Shown one piece after another: positions 38,774 through 48,926 of a stretch of 64,000 nucleotides of DNA. The stretch comes from DATDIC01 sp963764525 (GTDB lineage Bacteria; Pseudomonadota; Alphaproteobacteria; Acetobacterales; Acetobacteraceae), in assembly GCA_963764525.1 (NCBI GenBank), contig CAVXTC010000031.1, forward strand, positions 96,809 to 160,808. The letters run 5' to 3'. Each line of letters starts with the position of its first letter. Positions within the stretch are counted from its first letter, which is position 1. A model generated the notes under the pieces. It worked only from the letters and a program-made list of their open reading frames with translations, did no database searches and was not told where the DNA came from. A program made the translations under genes and the position numbers.

Positions 38774-39817
38774 ATGAACGCCGCAGCAATCATGCCGTCA
38801 TTCACCCGCGACGAAGTGGCCGCCCGGATAGCCGCGATGCCACGATTGCGGTTGGCCCACCTGCCCACGCCGCTCGAATTTTGCCCGCGTCTCACCAGCG
38901 CTCTGGGCGGCCCGAAAATCTATATCAAGCGCGACGACCTCACCGGGCTCGCGTTCGGCGGCAACAAGACGCGCCAGCTTGAGTTCCTGTTTCCCGAAAT
39001 CATGAAGGAACAGGCTGACACGGTGGTTGTCGGTGCCTACACGCAGTCGAACTGGTGCCGCCAGATCACCGCCGCGGCGACGAAATGCGGGCTGCGGACG
39101 AAGCTTGTCCTGGTGCATGGCGTGAAGGGGCCGATGCCGCAGGGCAACCTGCTGCTCGACCGGCTGATGGGCGCCGATATCGATGTGGTGCAGGTCAGCG
39201 ACATGCACGACCTGGAGCCGCTGCTGGAGGAAGCAGCGGCAAAGCTGCGGCGCGCCGGACGGCGCCCGTACGTGATCCAGCCGTTCGCGATGAAGACCGG
39301 AGCGCTGTCGGCGATCGGTTACGTCAACGCGGCGGTGGAGCTCGATGCGCAGCTCGAGGCGGCAGGCATTCGCGCCGACCGGATCTTCTCGGCGGCGGCC
39401 AACTTCACCCCGGCGGGGCTGCTGCTCGGGCTGAGGATGCTCGGGCGGCCGACGCGGCTGGCCGGCATCTGCCCGATCCGCTGGGCCGGCGATCGGGCGG
39501 CCGAAATCGCCGGGATCGCCAATGAGGCCGCGAAGCTGCTGCGGTTTCCGATCACCATCCAACCGTCCGAGGTCGATATCGACGAGAGCTACATCGGCGA
39601 GAGCTACGGGCTGGTGACCCCGGAAGGCCGCGAAGCGTTCCGCCTGCTGGCGGAGACCGAGGCGATATTCCTCGACCCCGTCTATACGTCGAAGGCAATG
39701 GCCGGGCTGATCGACCAGGTCCGCGGCAAGCGGATCGGCGCCGAGGAAACCATCGTGTTCCTGCACACCGGCGGGAATCCGGCGCTGTTCGCGTATGCGG
39801 AGGAGCTGATGGGCTGA
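38774..39817 (+). CDS. D-cysteine desulfhydrase / ACC deaminase family PLP enzyme
   Basis: About 347 residues of the fold-type II PLP family that includes DcyD and ACC deaminase. The conserved N-terminus PRLRLAHLPTPLE, the PLP lysine in FGGNKTRQLEFL, TQSNWCRQ and the C-terminal LHTGGNPALFAY are present. The enzyme deaminates D-cysteine or 1-aminocyclopropane-1-carboxylate; motif reading alone favours the D-cysteine desulfhydrase side. Start choice is uncertain: GTG 38723, ATG 38774 and ATG 38792 are all in frame, and homology begins after 38810. Confidence 0.8.
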   Translation: MNAAAIMPSFTRDEVAARIAAMPRLRLAHLPTPLEFCPRLTSALGGPKIYIKRDDLTGLAFGGNKTRQLEFLFPEIMKEQADTVVVGAYTQSNWCRQITAAATKCGLRTKLVLVHGVKGPMPQGNLLLDRLMGADIDVVQVSDMHDLEPLLEEAAAKLRRAGRRPYVIQPFAMKTGALSAIGYVNAAVELDAQLEAAGIRADRIFSAAANFTPAGLLLGLRMLGRPTRLAGICPIRWAGDRAAEIAGIANEAAKLLRFPITIQPSEVDIDESYIGESYGLVTPEGREAFRLLAETEAIFLDPVYTSKAMAGLIDQVRGKRIGAEETIVFLHTGGNPALFAYAEELMG

Positions 39818-39825
39818 CCGGGCGT

Positions 39826-40554
39826 TCAGGACCCGCCGACCAACCGCGCCACAGCCAGCAGCCGCGCAAGTGTGCCGCCATCGGCTTGGCCGGTCACCGC
39901 CTCTGGCCGCCAGTGGCGCTGGAACGCGCGCAGCACGGCCGCCAGCGCCGGATCCAGCGGCCCCGCCGGCGCCACCCGGTAGCCGATATGCGTCAGCGCC
40001 GCCCGCACGTCGCGCAGGCTGGCGGCATCGCGCACCGCCCCGGTCGTACCGAGATCGGGGATGTCCGCCGGCCATAGCCCGACACCGTTCTGGGCCAGCG
40101 CCTCCCATTCGAATTTTTCCCCTGGGTCTTCCGTCCGGTCCGGTGCCACGTCGCTGTGCGCGACGATGTTGCGCGCCAGAATCGGATGGCGCGAAAGGAT
40201 CGCCAGACACAGGTCGCACACCGCGGCGAGTTGCAGGATGGGGAAGTCGCGGTAGCCCCATTGGTGCCCGGGATTGACCATCTCGATGCCGACCGAGCGA
40301 TCGTTCAGTTCGGAGTGGCCACGCCAATACGAAATCCCGGCGTGCCAGGCCCGCCGGTCCTCGGGTACCAGTTGCAGGACCGCACCGTCCTCATCGACGA
40401 CGTAGTGCGAGGAGACGCCGGTCGCCGGATCCCGCAACCGATCGATCGCTGCCTGGGCGGTTTTCATGCCGGTGTAATGGAGGATCAGCAGATCGACCGG
40501 CATTCCCGCCGGCCGCGCATCGTGGTTCGGGCTTGGCAGTTCGCGGATGCGCAA
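39826..40554 (-). CDS. N-acetylmuramoyl-L-alanine amidase (AmiD/AmpD type)
   Basis: 242 residues. Amidase_2 domain with zinc ligands in LILHYTGM and AHSDVAPDRTEDPGEKF, and the substrate loop SSHYVVDEDGAVLQLVPEDRRAWHAG. A C-terminal peptidoglycan-binding-like helical region follows (about 170-240, with AFQRHW). No signal peptide is visible, so it is more like cytoplasmic AmpD, although the C-terminal region recalls AmiD. It cleaves anhydro-muropeptides in cell-wall recycling. It converges on the desulfhydrase gene and is 18 bp after djlA. Confidence 0.85.
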   Translation of the reverse strand: MRIRELPSPNHDARPAGMPVDLLILHYTGMKTAQAAIDRLRDPATGVSSHYVVDEDGAVLQLVPEDRRAWHAGISYWRGHSELNDRSVGIEMVNPGHQWGYRDFPILQLAAVCDLCLAILSRHPILARNIVAHSDVAPDRTEDPGEKFEWEALAQNGVGLWPADIPDLGTTGAVRDAASLRDVRAALTHIGYRVAPAGPLDPALAAVLRAFQRHWRPEAVTGQADGGTLARLLAVARLVGGS

Positions 40555-40572
40555 CTCAGGACACCGCTATCG

Positions 40573-41355
40573 CTACAGTCCGCGCTCGCGCTTGATGCGA
40601 TCCCACGCGGCGTTGATGCGCGCCACCTTGTCGCTCGCCCGGGCGATGAGCTCGGCCGGCACGCCGTGCGCGGCCAGGCTGTCGGGATGGTTCTCCCGCA
40701 CCAGCCGCCGCCACAGCGCGCGCACCTCCGTGTCGCTGGCCGAGCGGGTGATGCCGAGCACCGCATAGGCGTCCGGCTCGTTGTTCATCATGGCCTGGCG
40801 CGGGATGGCACCGCGTGCGCGGTCCCAGGCCATCTGGTCCAGGCCAAAGGCCCGATGGACGTTGGACAGGTAATCGTGCTCCGCGCGGTTCACCGGGCCA
40901 TCGACCTGGGCGATCTGAAACAGCGCGGCCAGGACATCTTCGAGCATGCCGCGGTTGTCGGTGAAGTTCTGCGCGAGCTGCCGCGCGTACTCCTCGTAGC
41001 CTTCGGGGCGGTCGCGCGCCTGGTCGAACAGCCGGCCGACATCGTTGGCGGCTTCGGCGGGAATGCGGAACTGGCGGCGGAATGCGGCGATCTCCTCCCG
41101 CTTCACCGGCCCGTCGCATTTGGCGAGCTTGGCGGCCAGCACGACGACGGAGATGGCGAACAACTGGTCCTTGCGTCCGAGCAGGGCGGCGACACGGGCG
41201 GGATTGAGCAGCGGATCGCCGCCGAACGGCATCCGCATGTTGGGCATCGCTCCGGAATCGGCGGCATGCCCCATAGCGGCGCCGAACACCGCACCCATCG
41301 GCCCGCCCATGGCGAAGCCGGCCAGCCCGCCGATGATCTTACCCCAGTAGCTCAT
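40573..41355 (-). CDS. djlA: DjlA-type co-chaperone (TerB + J domain)
   Basis: 260 residues. A short Gly-rich hydrophobic N-terminus (IIGGLAGFAMGGPMGAVFGAAMGH) acts as membrane anchor, as in DjlA. A TerB-like helical domain spans about 60-180. A C-terminal J domain has DAYAVLGITRSASDTEVRALWRRLVRENHPDSL with the HPD motif that stimulates DnaK. The length and order match DjlA. It precedes the amidase gene in one operon and is divergent from cytochrome b561 by about 100 bp. Confidence 0.85.
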   Translation of the reverse strand: MSYWGKIIGGLAGFAMGGPMGAVFGAAMGHAADSGAMPNMRMPFGGDPLLNPARVAALLGRKDQLFAISVVVLAAKLAKCDGPVKREEIAAFRRQFRIPAEAANDVGRLFDQARDRPEGYEEYARQLAQNFTDNRGMLEDVLAALFQIAQVDGPVNRAEHDYLSNVHRAFGLDQMAWDRARGAIPRQAMMNNEPDAYAVLGITRSASDTEVRALWRRLVRENHPDSLAAHGVPAELIARASDKVARINAAWDRIKRERGL

Positions 41356-41452
41356 GCTCCGGACTTACCATGCGGGGGTTGACGGCGGCAAAACGCAATC
41401 TTGTGGAATAGGTGCTCAGGGGCACGCGTCTTTTCCGGGAGCGGGAGATCGA

Positions 41453-42001
41453 ATGCTGCGGGCTGACGGGGCGGGCGCTTGGGGTCGTACGCAGCGACGG
41501 CTGCACTGGTGGACCGCCATCCTGGTGCTGACGGCATTCCCGCTCGGTTGGGTGATGGTGGGCGTGCCGATACGGGAGTTGCTGCTGAAATTCGCGCTCT
41601 ATCAACTGCACAAGACGATCGGTCTGACGGTGCTTGGGCTGACCATCGCCCGACTGGCGGTTCGTCGGGCGCGCGGACGGCCGGAGTGGGATGACCTGCC
41701 GGCAGGGCAGCGACGTGCGGCCAGGGCGATGCACGCGGTACTGTTTGCGTTGCTGGTCCTCGTGCCGCTGCTGGGCTATTTCACTGCGGCGACCGCGCCT
41801 GCCCGGGTGCCGACCCTGTTCCTGGGGGTGATCCCGGTGCCGCATGTGGTCGGGGTCGATGCCGCGTGGTTCGGCATCCTGCGGCAGGTCCATCGCGCCG
41901 GTGCAACCGTGCTGGTCGCGCTGGCGGTGGGCCACGCGGCGGCAGCGGTGCACAATCACCTGCGCGGCCGGGCGACGCTGGTGCGGATGTTGCGGGGCTG
42001 A
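41453..42001 (+). CDS. Cytochrome b561
   Basis: 182 residues with four hydrophobic helices. Haem-ligand histidines lie in RLHWWTAIL, YQLHKTIGLTVL, QVHRAGATVLVALAVGHAAAAVHNH, the usual b561 pattern. These diheme proteins move electrons from quinol across the inner membrane, often to superoxide or partner oxidoreductases. The ATG at 41453 is chosen because GGGAG lies 7 bases upstream and the first helix follows; the open frame extends further upstream without support. Confidence 0.85.
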   Translation: MLRADGAGAWGRTQRRLHWWTAILVLTAFPLGWVMVGVPIRELLLKFALYQLHKTIGLTVLGLTIARLAVRRARGRPEWDDLPAGQRRAARAMHAVLFALLVLVPLLGYFTAATAPARVPTLFLGVIPVPHVVGVDAAWFGILRQVHRAGATVLVALAVGHAAAAVHNHLRGRATLVRMLRG

Positions 42002-42017
42002 GGCGGGTTCCAGGCTG

Positions 42018-42563
42018 TCAGGCGCCGGTGGTGTCCTGGCCCCGCACCGGGTCGGCGATCGCCTCTTCCAGGCTGGTCGCGCCCTTCCACTCGTTCGCAG
42101 GGCGGGCGTGGCCGTCGTCGCCGATCTGATCGATATCCCAGTAGATCTCCAGCCGATGGCCGTCGGGATCGCTGAACTCGACCGCGAGCTGGCAGCCGGC
42201 GCGGCGGCGGCCGTCGAAGTCGATCGGCACCTGGTGCTGGCGCAGGTGGTCGCGCGCACGGACCACCTGGTCCAGGGTTGCTACCTCGAAGGCGACATGG
42301 TGGAGCCCAGCGCCGGCAAGCTGCGCTTCGGTGGCCTGGAACAGCGCGATGCCGTGATGGTCGGTGTTACAGCGCAGGAAGACCGCGCCGCCTTGGATCG
42401 CGTCGTCGCCCATCACATCAGAGACCTGGAAGCCGAGCACCTGGGTGTAGAAGCGCGCCGACCGTTCGACGTCGCGCACGTGCAGAGCGATGTGCCCGAG
42501 CTTGCCGATGCGGAATGGCAGTCCTGGCGGGCGTTCGAGCCGGCTGATCGCTTCGGGGTCCAT
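42018..42563 (-). CDS. VOC-family (glyoxalase/extradiol dioxygenase-like) protein
   Basis: 181 residues with one VOC/glyoxalase fold. IGKLGHIALHVRDVERSARFYTQVLGFQVSD starts the first beta-alpha-beta-beta-beta unit; GLHHVAFEV and EFSDPDGHRLEIYWD supply the other metal ligands (His and Glu). These resemble catechol 2,3-dioxygenase-like proteins. The ATG at 42563 follows AGGTG; a GTG at 42572 is possible. It ends 17 bp from the convergent cytochrome gene. Confidence 0.75.
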   Translation of the reverse strand: MDPEAISRLERPPGLPFRIGKLGHIALHVRDVERSARFYTQVLGFQVSDVMGDDAIQGGAVFLRCNTDHHGIALFQATEAQLAGAGLHHVAFEVATLDQVVRARDHLRQHQVPIDFDGRRRAGCQLAVEFSDPDGHRLEIYWDIDQIGDDGHARPANEWKGATSLEEAIADPVRGQDTTGA

Positions 42564-42700
42564 GGTGCGCACCTGTGGGGGTTTGGCGGCGTCAGTCTAG
42601 TGGCGGTTCCGGGTTCTGTTCAACGTTGCGGGGCGGGTGCCGGAGTAGGCTGAGCGCCGCCAGCTTGGTGGGCTGCGGATGGTCGCGACAACCCGCTTGA

Positions 42701-42729
42701 ATGGTCCATCAGATGGTCCACATCATGAT
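42701..42729. promoter_or_regulatory. Direct repeats ahead of phd/vapC, candidate operator
   Basis: ATGGTCCA occurs at 42701-42708 and 42713-42720, 12 bp apart and so on nearly the same face of the helix, followed by the palindrome ATCATGAT (42722-42729), all just before the antitoxin start. Phd-type antitoxins autoregulate by binding repeated sites, so this is a candidate operator. Confidence 0.35.
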
Positions 42730-42740
42730 GCGGACAACGG

Positions 42741-43007
42741 GTGAATACGATGGAAGTTCCGGTCAGCGACGCAAAGGCCCAGCTTACGGATTTGGTCCGG
42801 CGAGCGGAAGCAGGGGACGAGGTCATCTTGACCAGGTTCGGACGCCCCGCCGTCCGGCTGGTTCCGATGCCTGTAAAACCGACAGCCGCCGAGCGTCGGG
42901 CCATCATCCAGAGACTTCAGGCCGCTGCTCAGACCAAGGCCATCGCCGGCCCGCCGGCGGATCGCAGTCAGGACTTTCTCTATGATGATGAGGGACTGCC
43001 GGCGTGA
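42741..43007 (+). CDS. Phd/YefM-family antitoxin
   Basis: 88 residues (85 from ATG 42750). The N-terminal Phd fold is clear: EVPVSDAKAQLTDLVRRAEAGDEVILTRFGRPAVRLVP. The C-terminal tail (about 50-88) is the flexible toxin-binding part. The last four bases overlap the toxin start (GTGA). Together with the PIN-domain gene it forms a Phd-VapC-type pair. Confidence 0.85.
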   Translation: MNTMEVPVSDAKAQLTDLVRRAEAGDEVILTRFGRPAVRLVPMPVKPTAAERRAIIQRLQAAAQTKAIAGPPADRSQDFLYDDEGLPA

Positions 43008-43400
43008 CGGTCGTCGATACGTCCGCGTTGCTAACGATCCTGTTGAAGGACGCGGATGCCGCGGCCTGCGCCGGGGTCCTGGAAATGGAGCCCGACCTGG
43101 TGATTTCGGCCGTTACGTTCGCTGAGGCGTTGATTGTAGCGGACCGCCGGGGACTAGCCGCCGAGATGGAGGCATTGATCGAGCGCCTCGTGGTGGAGAT
43201 TGTTCCGTTGTCGGCCTCCGAGATCTCGCCGGGCAGCAGACGCTTACGCGCGATGGGGCAAGGGCGTTCACCCGGCGGCGCTGAACTTTGGCGACTGCTT
43301 TGCCTATGCGCTGGCCAGGGCGCGCGATTGCGCGCTGCTGTTCGTTGGGGCCGATTTCAGGCGAACCGACATACGCCCGGCGCTTGTCGCCGGATCTTGA
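43004..43400 (+). CDS. vapC: VapC-type PIN toxin (one frameshift)
   Basis: About 131 residues. The PIN nuclease acidic residues are in TVVDTSALL, the conserved Glu in AVTFAEALI, and in LNFGDCFAYALA with the late LLFVGADF. One extra T at about 43233 breaks the frame at SASEI|RRAADAYARWGKG; the frames join cleanly. The GTG start overlaps the antitoxin stop. VapC toxins cleave tRNA or rRNA; the target here is unknown. Confidence 0.8.
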
Positions 43401-43404
43401 GCGC

Positions 43405-46400
43405 ATGACACGCAGCGCGTGGCAGTTCTGGATCGATCGCGGCGGCACCTTCACCGACATCGTCGCCCGTGCTCCCGACGGGCGGCTGTCCACCCACAAG
43501 CTGCTGTCGGACAATCCCGGCCGCTACCGCGATGCCGCCATCGCCGGGATCCGGTCGGTGCTGGGTCTGCCGCCCGATGCTCCGATCCCCGTCGGTGTTG
43601 TGGACAGCGTGAAGATGGGCACCACCGTTGCCACCAACGCGCTGCTGGAGCGCAAGGGCGAGCGCACGCTTCTGGTGGTCAATCGCGGCTTTGCCGACGC
43701 GCTGCGCATCGGCAATCAGGCGCGGCCTCGGCTGTTCGATCTGGCGATCAGGCTGCCGTCGATGCTGTACGAGCGGGTCGTCGAAATCGCCGGCCGGGTC
43801 GGCGCGGACGGAGCCGAACTGGAAGCGGTGGACGAGGCCGCCGCGCGCACCGCGTTCGCCGAAGCGCGGGCTGCCGGCATCACCGCCTGCGCCATCGTGC
43901 TGATGCACGCGTGGAAATTCCCGGCGCACGAGCAGCGCCTGGCGGAGCTGGCGCATGAAGCCGGGTTCGCCCAGGTCTCCGCCAGCCATGTGGTCAGCCC
44001 GCTGATGCGGCTGATCCCGCGCGGCGACACCACGGTGGTGGATGCCTATCTCTCGCCGATCCTGCGCCGCTATGTCGATCACGTGGCGGCGGAGCTTGAA
44101 GGCGTTCGGCTGTTCTTCATGCAGTCGAATGGCGGGCTGGCCGAGGCGCATAGTTTCCAAGGCAAGGACGCGATCCTGTCCGGTCCGGCCGGCGGCATCG
44201 TCGGTGCGGCGCGCACCGCGGCGATGGCGGGGCTCGATCATATCATCGGTTTCGACATGGGCGGCACCTCGACCGACGTCGCGCTGTATGCGGGTGCGTT
44301 CGAACGCGCGTTCGAGACGGCGGTGGCGGGCGTGCGCATGCGCGCACCGATGATGGCGATCAACACCGTGGCGGCCGGCGGCGGTTCGATCCTGCATTTC
44401 GACGGCGCGCGCTTTCGGGTGGGGCCGGAATCCGCCGGTGCCGATCCGGGTCCCGCCTGTTACCGCCGCGGCGGCCCGCTGACGGTGACCGACGCCAATC
44501 TGTGCGTCGGAAAAATCCAGCCGGCGCATTTTCCGGCGATTTTCGGCGCCGACGGCGACCTGCCGCTGGATGCCGATGCCGTGCATGCGAAATTTGCCGC
44601 GCTGTCCGACGAAATTGCGGGTGCGACGCGGTCAGCGCCGCACGCCACAGCAGGTGGCGGACGGATTCCTGCGCATCGCCGTCGCCAACATGGCGAATGC
44701 GATCAAGCAGGTCTCGGTGCAAAAGGGCCACGACGTCAGCCGTTTCGCGCTGGCCTGCTTCGGCGGCGCCGGCGGCCAGCACGCCTGCCTTGTGGCCGAC
44801 GCGCTGGGGATGGAGACGGTGTTCATCCATCCATTCGCCGGCGTGCTGTCGGCCTATGGGATGGGACTCGCCGATCAGACGGTGATGCGCGAGCAGGCGG
44901 TGGAGATCCCGCTGATGCCCGATGCGTTGCCGGCGCTGGAGGCGCTGGCGGAACCCTGGCGCAGCGCGCGACCGCGGCACTTGCCGCGCAAGGCGCCGAT
45001 CCGGCGCGCATCGCCGTGCATCGGCACGTGCACGTGCGTTACGCCGGGACCGAGGCGGCGCTGATCGTGCCGCTCGGCGACCACGCCGCCATCGTCGCCG
45101 ACTTCACCGAGGCGCATCGCGCCCGCTTCGGCTTCGCCACACCGGATCGCCCGGTGATGGTCGAGGCGGTGGCGGTCGAGGCAGTCGCGGCCGGCGAAAC
45201 CGTGCATGAAGCGACACTGCCCCCGCGCCGCGAAGGCCACCCTGACACGGTGGACCGCGTGCGCATCTTCACTGATGACGTCGAGCACGACGCGCCGGTG
45301 TTCGACCGCGCGCTTCTGCTGGCGGGCGACGCGATCACCGGCCCGGCGCTGATCCGCGAAGCGAATGCAACCACCGTGGTCGAGCCCGGCTGGGCCGCCG
45401 AGATCACCGCACTGGACCACATGCTGCTGCGCCGCGTCGAACCGCTGGCGACGCGCGTGCCGCCCGGCAGCGACCGGCCCGATCCGGTGCTGCTGGAACT
45501 GTTCAACAACCTGTTCATGAATGTCGCCGAACAGACCGGCGCGGTGCTGCAGAACACCGCGATGAGCGTAAACATCAAGGAACGGCTGGACTTCTCCTGC
45601 GCGGTGTTCGACGCCGAGGGCTATCTGGTTGCCAATGCGCCGCATATTCCCGTGCATCTCGGCGCGATGGGGGAAAGCGTGCGCACGGTGCTGGCGCACC
45701 GGCGCGGCACGCTGAAGCCGGGCGACGTGGTGGCGCTGAACAATCCCTACAACGGCGGCACGCACCTGCCGGACGTGACGGTGATCACGCCGGTGTTCGA
45801 CGAGGCCGGCGAGCGCATCCTGTTCTTCCTCGGCAGCCGCGGGCACCACGCCGATATCGGCGGCATCACGCCGGGCTCGACGCCGCCCGCATCGAGCACG
45901 CTGGAAGAAGAAGGCGTCGTCATCGACGATTTCCTGCTGGTCGATGGCGGGCATTTCCGCGAGCCGGAACTGCGCGCGCTGCTGGCCGGCGCAAAATATC
46001 CGGCGCGCAGCCCGGACGTGAACGTGGCCGACATCAAGGCGCAGGTGGCGGCGAACGAGAAAGGCGTGCAGGAACTCCGGCGCGTCGTCGCGCAATACGG
46101 CTGGGACACGGTCGCCGCGTATATGCGCCACGTGATGGACAATGCCGAGGAGAGCGTGCGGCGGGTCATCGACCGCATCGGCGACGGGCGGTTCGATTAC
46201 ACGATGGATGACGGCGCGCCGCTGCGTGTGGCGGTCACGGTCGATCATGCGCGGCGCAGCGCGCGCGTCGATTTCACCGGCACCGGCCCGCAGCGCGACC
46301 ACAACAATTTCAACGCCCCCCCGGCGGTCACGCGCGCCGCGGTGCTGTACGTGTTCCGCTGCCTGGTCGGCGACGACATCCCGCTGAACGACGGCTGCCT

Positions 46401-47011
46401 GAAGCCGATCGAGCTGATCATTCCGCCCGGCAGCTTTCTCTGCGCCGCGGCCCGGTGCGGCGGTGGTGGCGGGCAATACGGAAGTGTCGCAGGCCACCTG
46501 CAACGCGCTGTTCGGTGCGTTGGGCGCGATCGCCTGCTCCCAGGCGACGATGAACAACTTCCTGTTCGGCGATGCCAACCGGCAATATTACGAAACGATC
46601 TGCGGCGGCACCGGCGCCGGACCGGGATTCGACGGCGTCTCCGCGGTGCAGACGCACATGACCAACACGCGGATGACCGACCCGGAAGTGCTGGAGCTGC
46701 GCTATCCGGTGCGGCTGGAACGCTTCGCGATCCGCCGCGGCTCCGGCGGGGCCGGACGGTGGCACGGCGGCGATGGCGCCGTGCGGCGCATCCGCTTTCT
46801 GGAGCCGATGACGGCGGTGATCGTCTCGTCCCGGCGCAACGTGCCGCCGTTCGGGCTGGACGGCGGCGAGCCCGGCGCGGCCGGCCGGCAATGGGTGGAG
46901 CGCGCCGACGGCAGCCACGAAATCCTGACCGGCACCGCCAGCGCGGAACTGAAGCCCGGGGATGTGTTCGTCATCGAGACGCCGGGCGGCGGCGGGTATG
47001 GGGCGGTTTGA
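43405..47011 (+). CDS. Fused hydantoinase A/B (5-oxoprolinase-type), three frameshifts
   Basis: About 1,202 residues, the length of ATP-dependent 5-oxoprolinases or hydantoinase A/B fusions. The HyuA half (about 1-680) shows WIDRGGTFTDIVA, MGTTVATNALLERKGE, and the actin-like IIGFDMGGTSTDVA, GACFGGAGGQHAC-type motifs. The HyuB half (about 690-1200) has NIKERLDFSCAVFD, HIPVHLGAMGES, NNPYNGGTHLPDVTVITPVF and the GNTEVSQ segment. Indels at about 44640 (+1), 44950 (-1) and 46440 (+1) break it. The ATG at 43405 is four bases after the toxin stop. It opens a lactam or hydantoin ring using ATP; substrate specificity is not readable. Confidence 0.85.
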
Positions 47012-47131
47012 TCCGGCGCAATCGCGTCACGCGCTTGTCAGACCACAGGCGCGATCAACCCTTGCGCAGCGAGGCGGGCTGGTTGACTGCCGCTGCGGCG
47101 GTCTTTCCACCGCAGACCGGAGGAGCTTGCC

Positions 47132-48294
47132 ATGCCGATGCAAGGATGCCTCGCTGCCGCCGCGCTGGCGGCGATTGCAACGTCGCCTGCCCGGCCGGAG
47201 CCGCGATGATCGAAAGCACGCCTTACGGCACCACGCAAAGCGGGCCAGCAAGTCGATCGCTACACCATGGTCAACGACCACGGTCTGATGGTGCGGTTTC
47301 TGAGCTACGGCGGCATCATCACGGAGATCGACGCGCCCGACCGCGACGGGCGGCTTCGCTGACGTCGTTCTCGGGTTCAACACGCTCGGCGAGAAACCGA
47401 GGCCAAGAGCCCCTATTTCGGCGCGCTGGTCGGCCGATACGCCAACCGCATCGCCAAAGGTCGCTTCACGCTGGACGGCAAAGCGTACGAGCTGCCGATC
47501 AACAACCCGCCGAACTCGCTGCATGGCGGCACCGTCGGGTTCGACAAGATGATCTGGGAGGTTCATCCGGTGCCGGTCGCCGACGGCGCCGGCGCGGTGC
47601 TGACGCTGACCAGCCCGGACGGGCAGGACGGCTATCCCGGCACGATGCATGTGCAGGTGCACGTACCGGCTTACCAACGACAATGCGTTGCAGCATCGAT
47701 TACCAGGCGACGACCGACCAAGATACGGTGATCAATCTCACCAACCATTCGTATTTCAATCTGGCGGGCAATGGCTCGGGCAATGTCGAGCGGCAGCTTC
47801 TGATGCTCAACGCCGATACCTACACGCCGGTCGATCCGACCTCGATCCCCACCGGGCAGATCGCGCCGGTGGCCGGCACGCCGCTCGATTTCCGGCACAT
47901 GACGCCGATCGGCGCGCGGCTGCGCAGCGCGTTCGACCAGATCAGTCTATGTGCATGGCTACGACCATAATTTCGTGCTGAACAACTGGAAGCCGGGGCA
48001 GGTGGAGTTCGCGGCGCGCGCCTACGATCCGGACTCCGGCCGCGTGCTCGACTGCTACACGGACCAGCCGGGCGTGCAGCTCTATACCTCCAACTATCTC
48101 ACCGGAGCGTTGGTGGGGTCGTCGGCGGCACCTACCGGCAGACCGAAGGCTTCACGCTGGAGACGCAGCATTTCCCCGACAGCCCGAACCGTCCGAACTT
48201 CCCGACCACTGAACTGAAGCCCGGCCAGACGTTCCGCTCGACGACGATGTTCCGCTTCGCCACCGACAGTCCGTTCCCGCCGATCCGGCCGTGA
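47132..48294 (+). CDS. Aldose 1-epimerase, exported (many frameshifts)
   Basis: About 386 residues of the GalM family. The signal-like start is CLAAAALAAIATSPA. Family motifs appear in successive frames: GLMVRFLSYGGIITEI, ADVVLGFNTLGE, SPYFGALVGRYANRIAKGRF, NNPPNSLHGGTVGFDKMIW, NLTNHSYFNLAGN, GYDHNFVLNN and GVQLYTSNYLTG, with the general-acid His and late Glu (LETQHFPDSPN). At least six indels between 47245 and 48125 are needed. RBS GGAGGAG precedes ATG 47132. It interconverts alpha and beta sugar anomers in the periplasm. It converges, end to end, with a PIN toxin gene. Confidence 0.7.
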
Positions 48295-48687
48295 TTACGC
48301 CAGGGTAAGGTCGGTTTGCGGGAAGTCGTCCTTGCACAGCAGCGGCACGTCCAGCGACTGCGCACAGGCATAGGCGAAGCAGTCGCCCGTGTTGAGACCG
48401 GCCGGATGGCGGCCCTTGCCGAAGCGTTCGAAGGCCACGACGGCATCACGCCTGACCGCGGCGTCCAGTGCCAACACCTCAGCCTTCGTTTTGTCCAGGA
48501 AACTGTCCAGCAGACCCATCGCCTCGTCGATCGACGTCTTGCCGAGGCGCGCAAGGCCGAGCGCCACCTCATAGATCACGATCGGCGAGACCTGCACCGC
48601 CTCCGCCCGACTCAGGCGCGCGGCCAGCGATGCGGCATCCAATTCACCAGCGATAATCGTCATGATTACGGAAACATCGAGAAACAC
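48295..48687 (-). CDS. vapC: VapC-type PIN toxin
   Basis: 130 residues, intact. PIN-domain acidic residues: FLDVSVIM (first Asp), IYEVALGLARL (Glu), GRHPAGLNTGDCFAYACAQ (Asp) and LLCKDDFPQTD. GTG start at 48687 directly follows the stop of a 44-residue gene that is probably the antitoxin. Of the Rv-type VapC group by its ending. Its stop abuts the convergent epimerase gene with no gap. Confidence 0.8.
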   Translation of the reverse strand: MFLDVSVIMTIIAGELDAASLAARLSRAEAVQVSPIVIYEVALGLARLGKTSIDEAMGLLDSFLDKTKAEVLALDAAVRRDAVVAFERFGKGRHPAGLNTGDCFAYACAQSLDVPLLCKDDFPQTDLTLA

Positions 48688-48822
48688 TCAGGAATCGCGC
48701 GACAGCTCGTCGAAGAACCCCTTGTCGGCCGGTTGAGCCCCCGGCTTACGCAGCGCGCAGAACCGGTCCTGTATCGGCCGCAAACACTCGGCGAGCGGCA
48801 CCTTGGTTGTCGTGTCGGACAT
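48688..48822 (-). CDS. Short VapB-like antitoxin (44 residues)
   Basis: A 44-residue gene immediately upstream of the PIN toxin, with no gap between its TGA and the toxin GTG. The protein reads VPLAECLRPIQDRFCAL, then a short linker, ADKGFFDELSRD at the end. The FFDELS-type acidic/aromatic tail is like the toxin-binding end of VapB antitoxins. It has no recognisable DNA-binding domain, so it may be a minimal antitoxin or the truncated end of a longer one. No clear RBS. Confidence 0.6.
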   Translation of the reverse strand: MSDTTTKVPLAECLRPIQDRFCALRKPGAQPADKGFFDELSRDS

Positions 48823-48926
48823 GGAAGGGCATGATCCGCACATTCCCATAGCCGCGTCTATCTCCAACTATGTAGCTCGCGCTCCGCTGCCATCAACCCC
48901 GGGCCGCACACAGGAAAGCATCCGCG

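Noticed and set aside
38798..40327. 509-codon minus-strand open frame across two genes
   Set aside because: It runs opposite the desulfhydrase and through the amidase in the wrong frame; no motif supports it.
44875..46578. 567-codon open frame opposite the hydantoinase gene
   Set aside because: Composition (His/Arg/Val-rich) and lack of motifs mark it as a shadow; the plus strand has full 5-oxoprolinase motifs.
47012..47970. Continuation of the hydantoinase frame to 47970
   Set aside because: The hydantoinase ends at TGA 47011 in its own frame; the longer frame is a chance read-through into the epimerase region.
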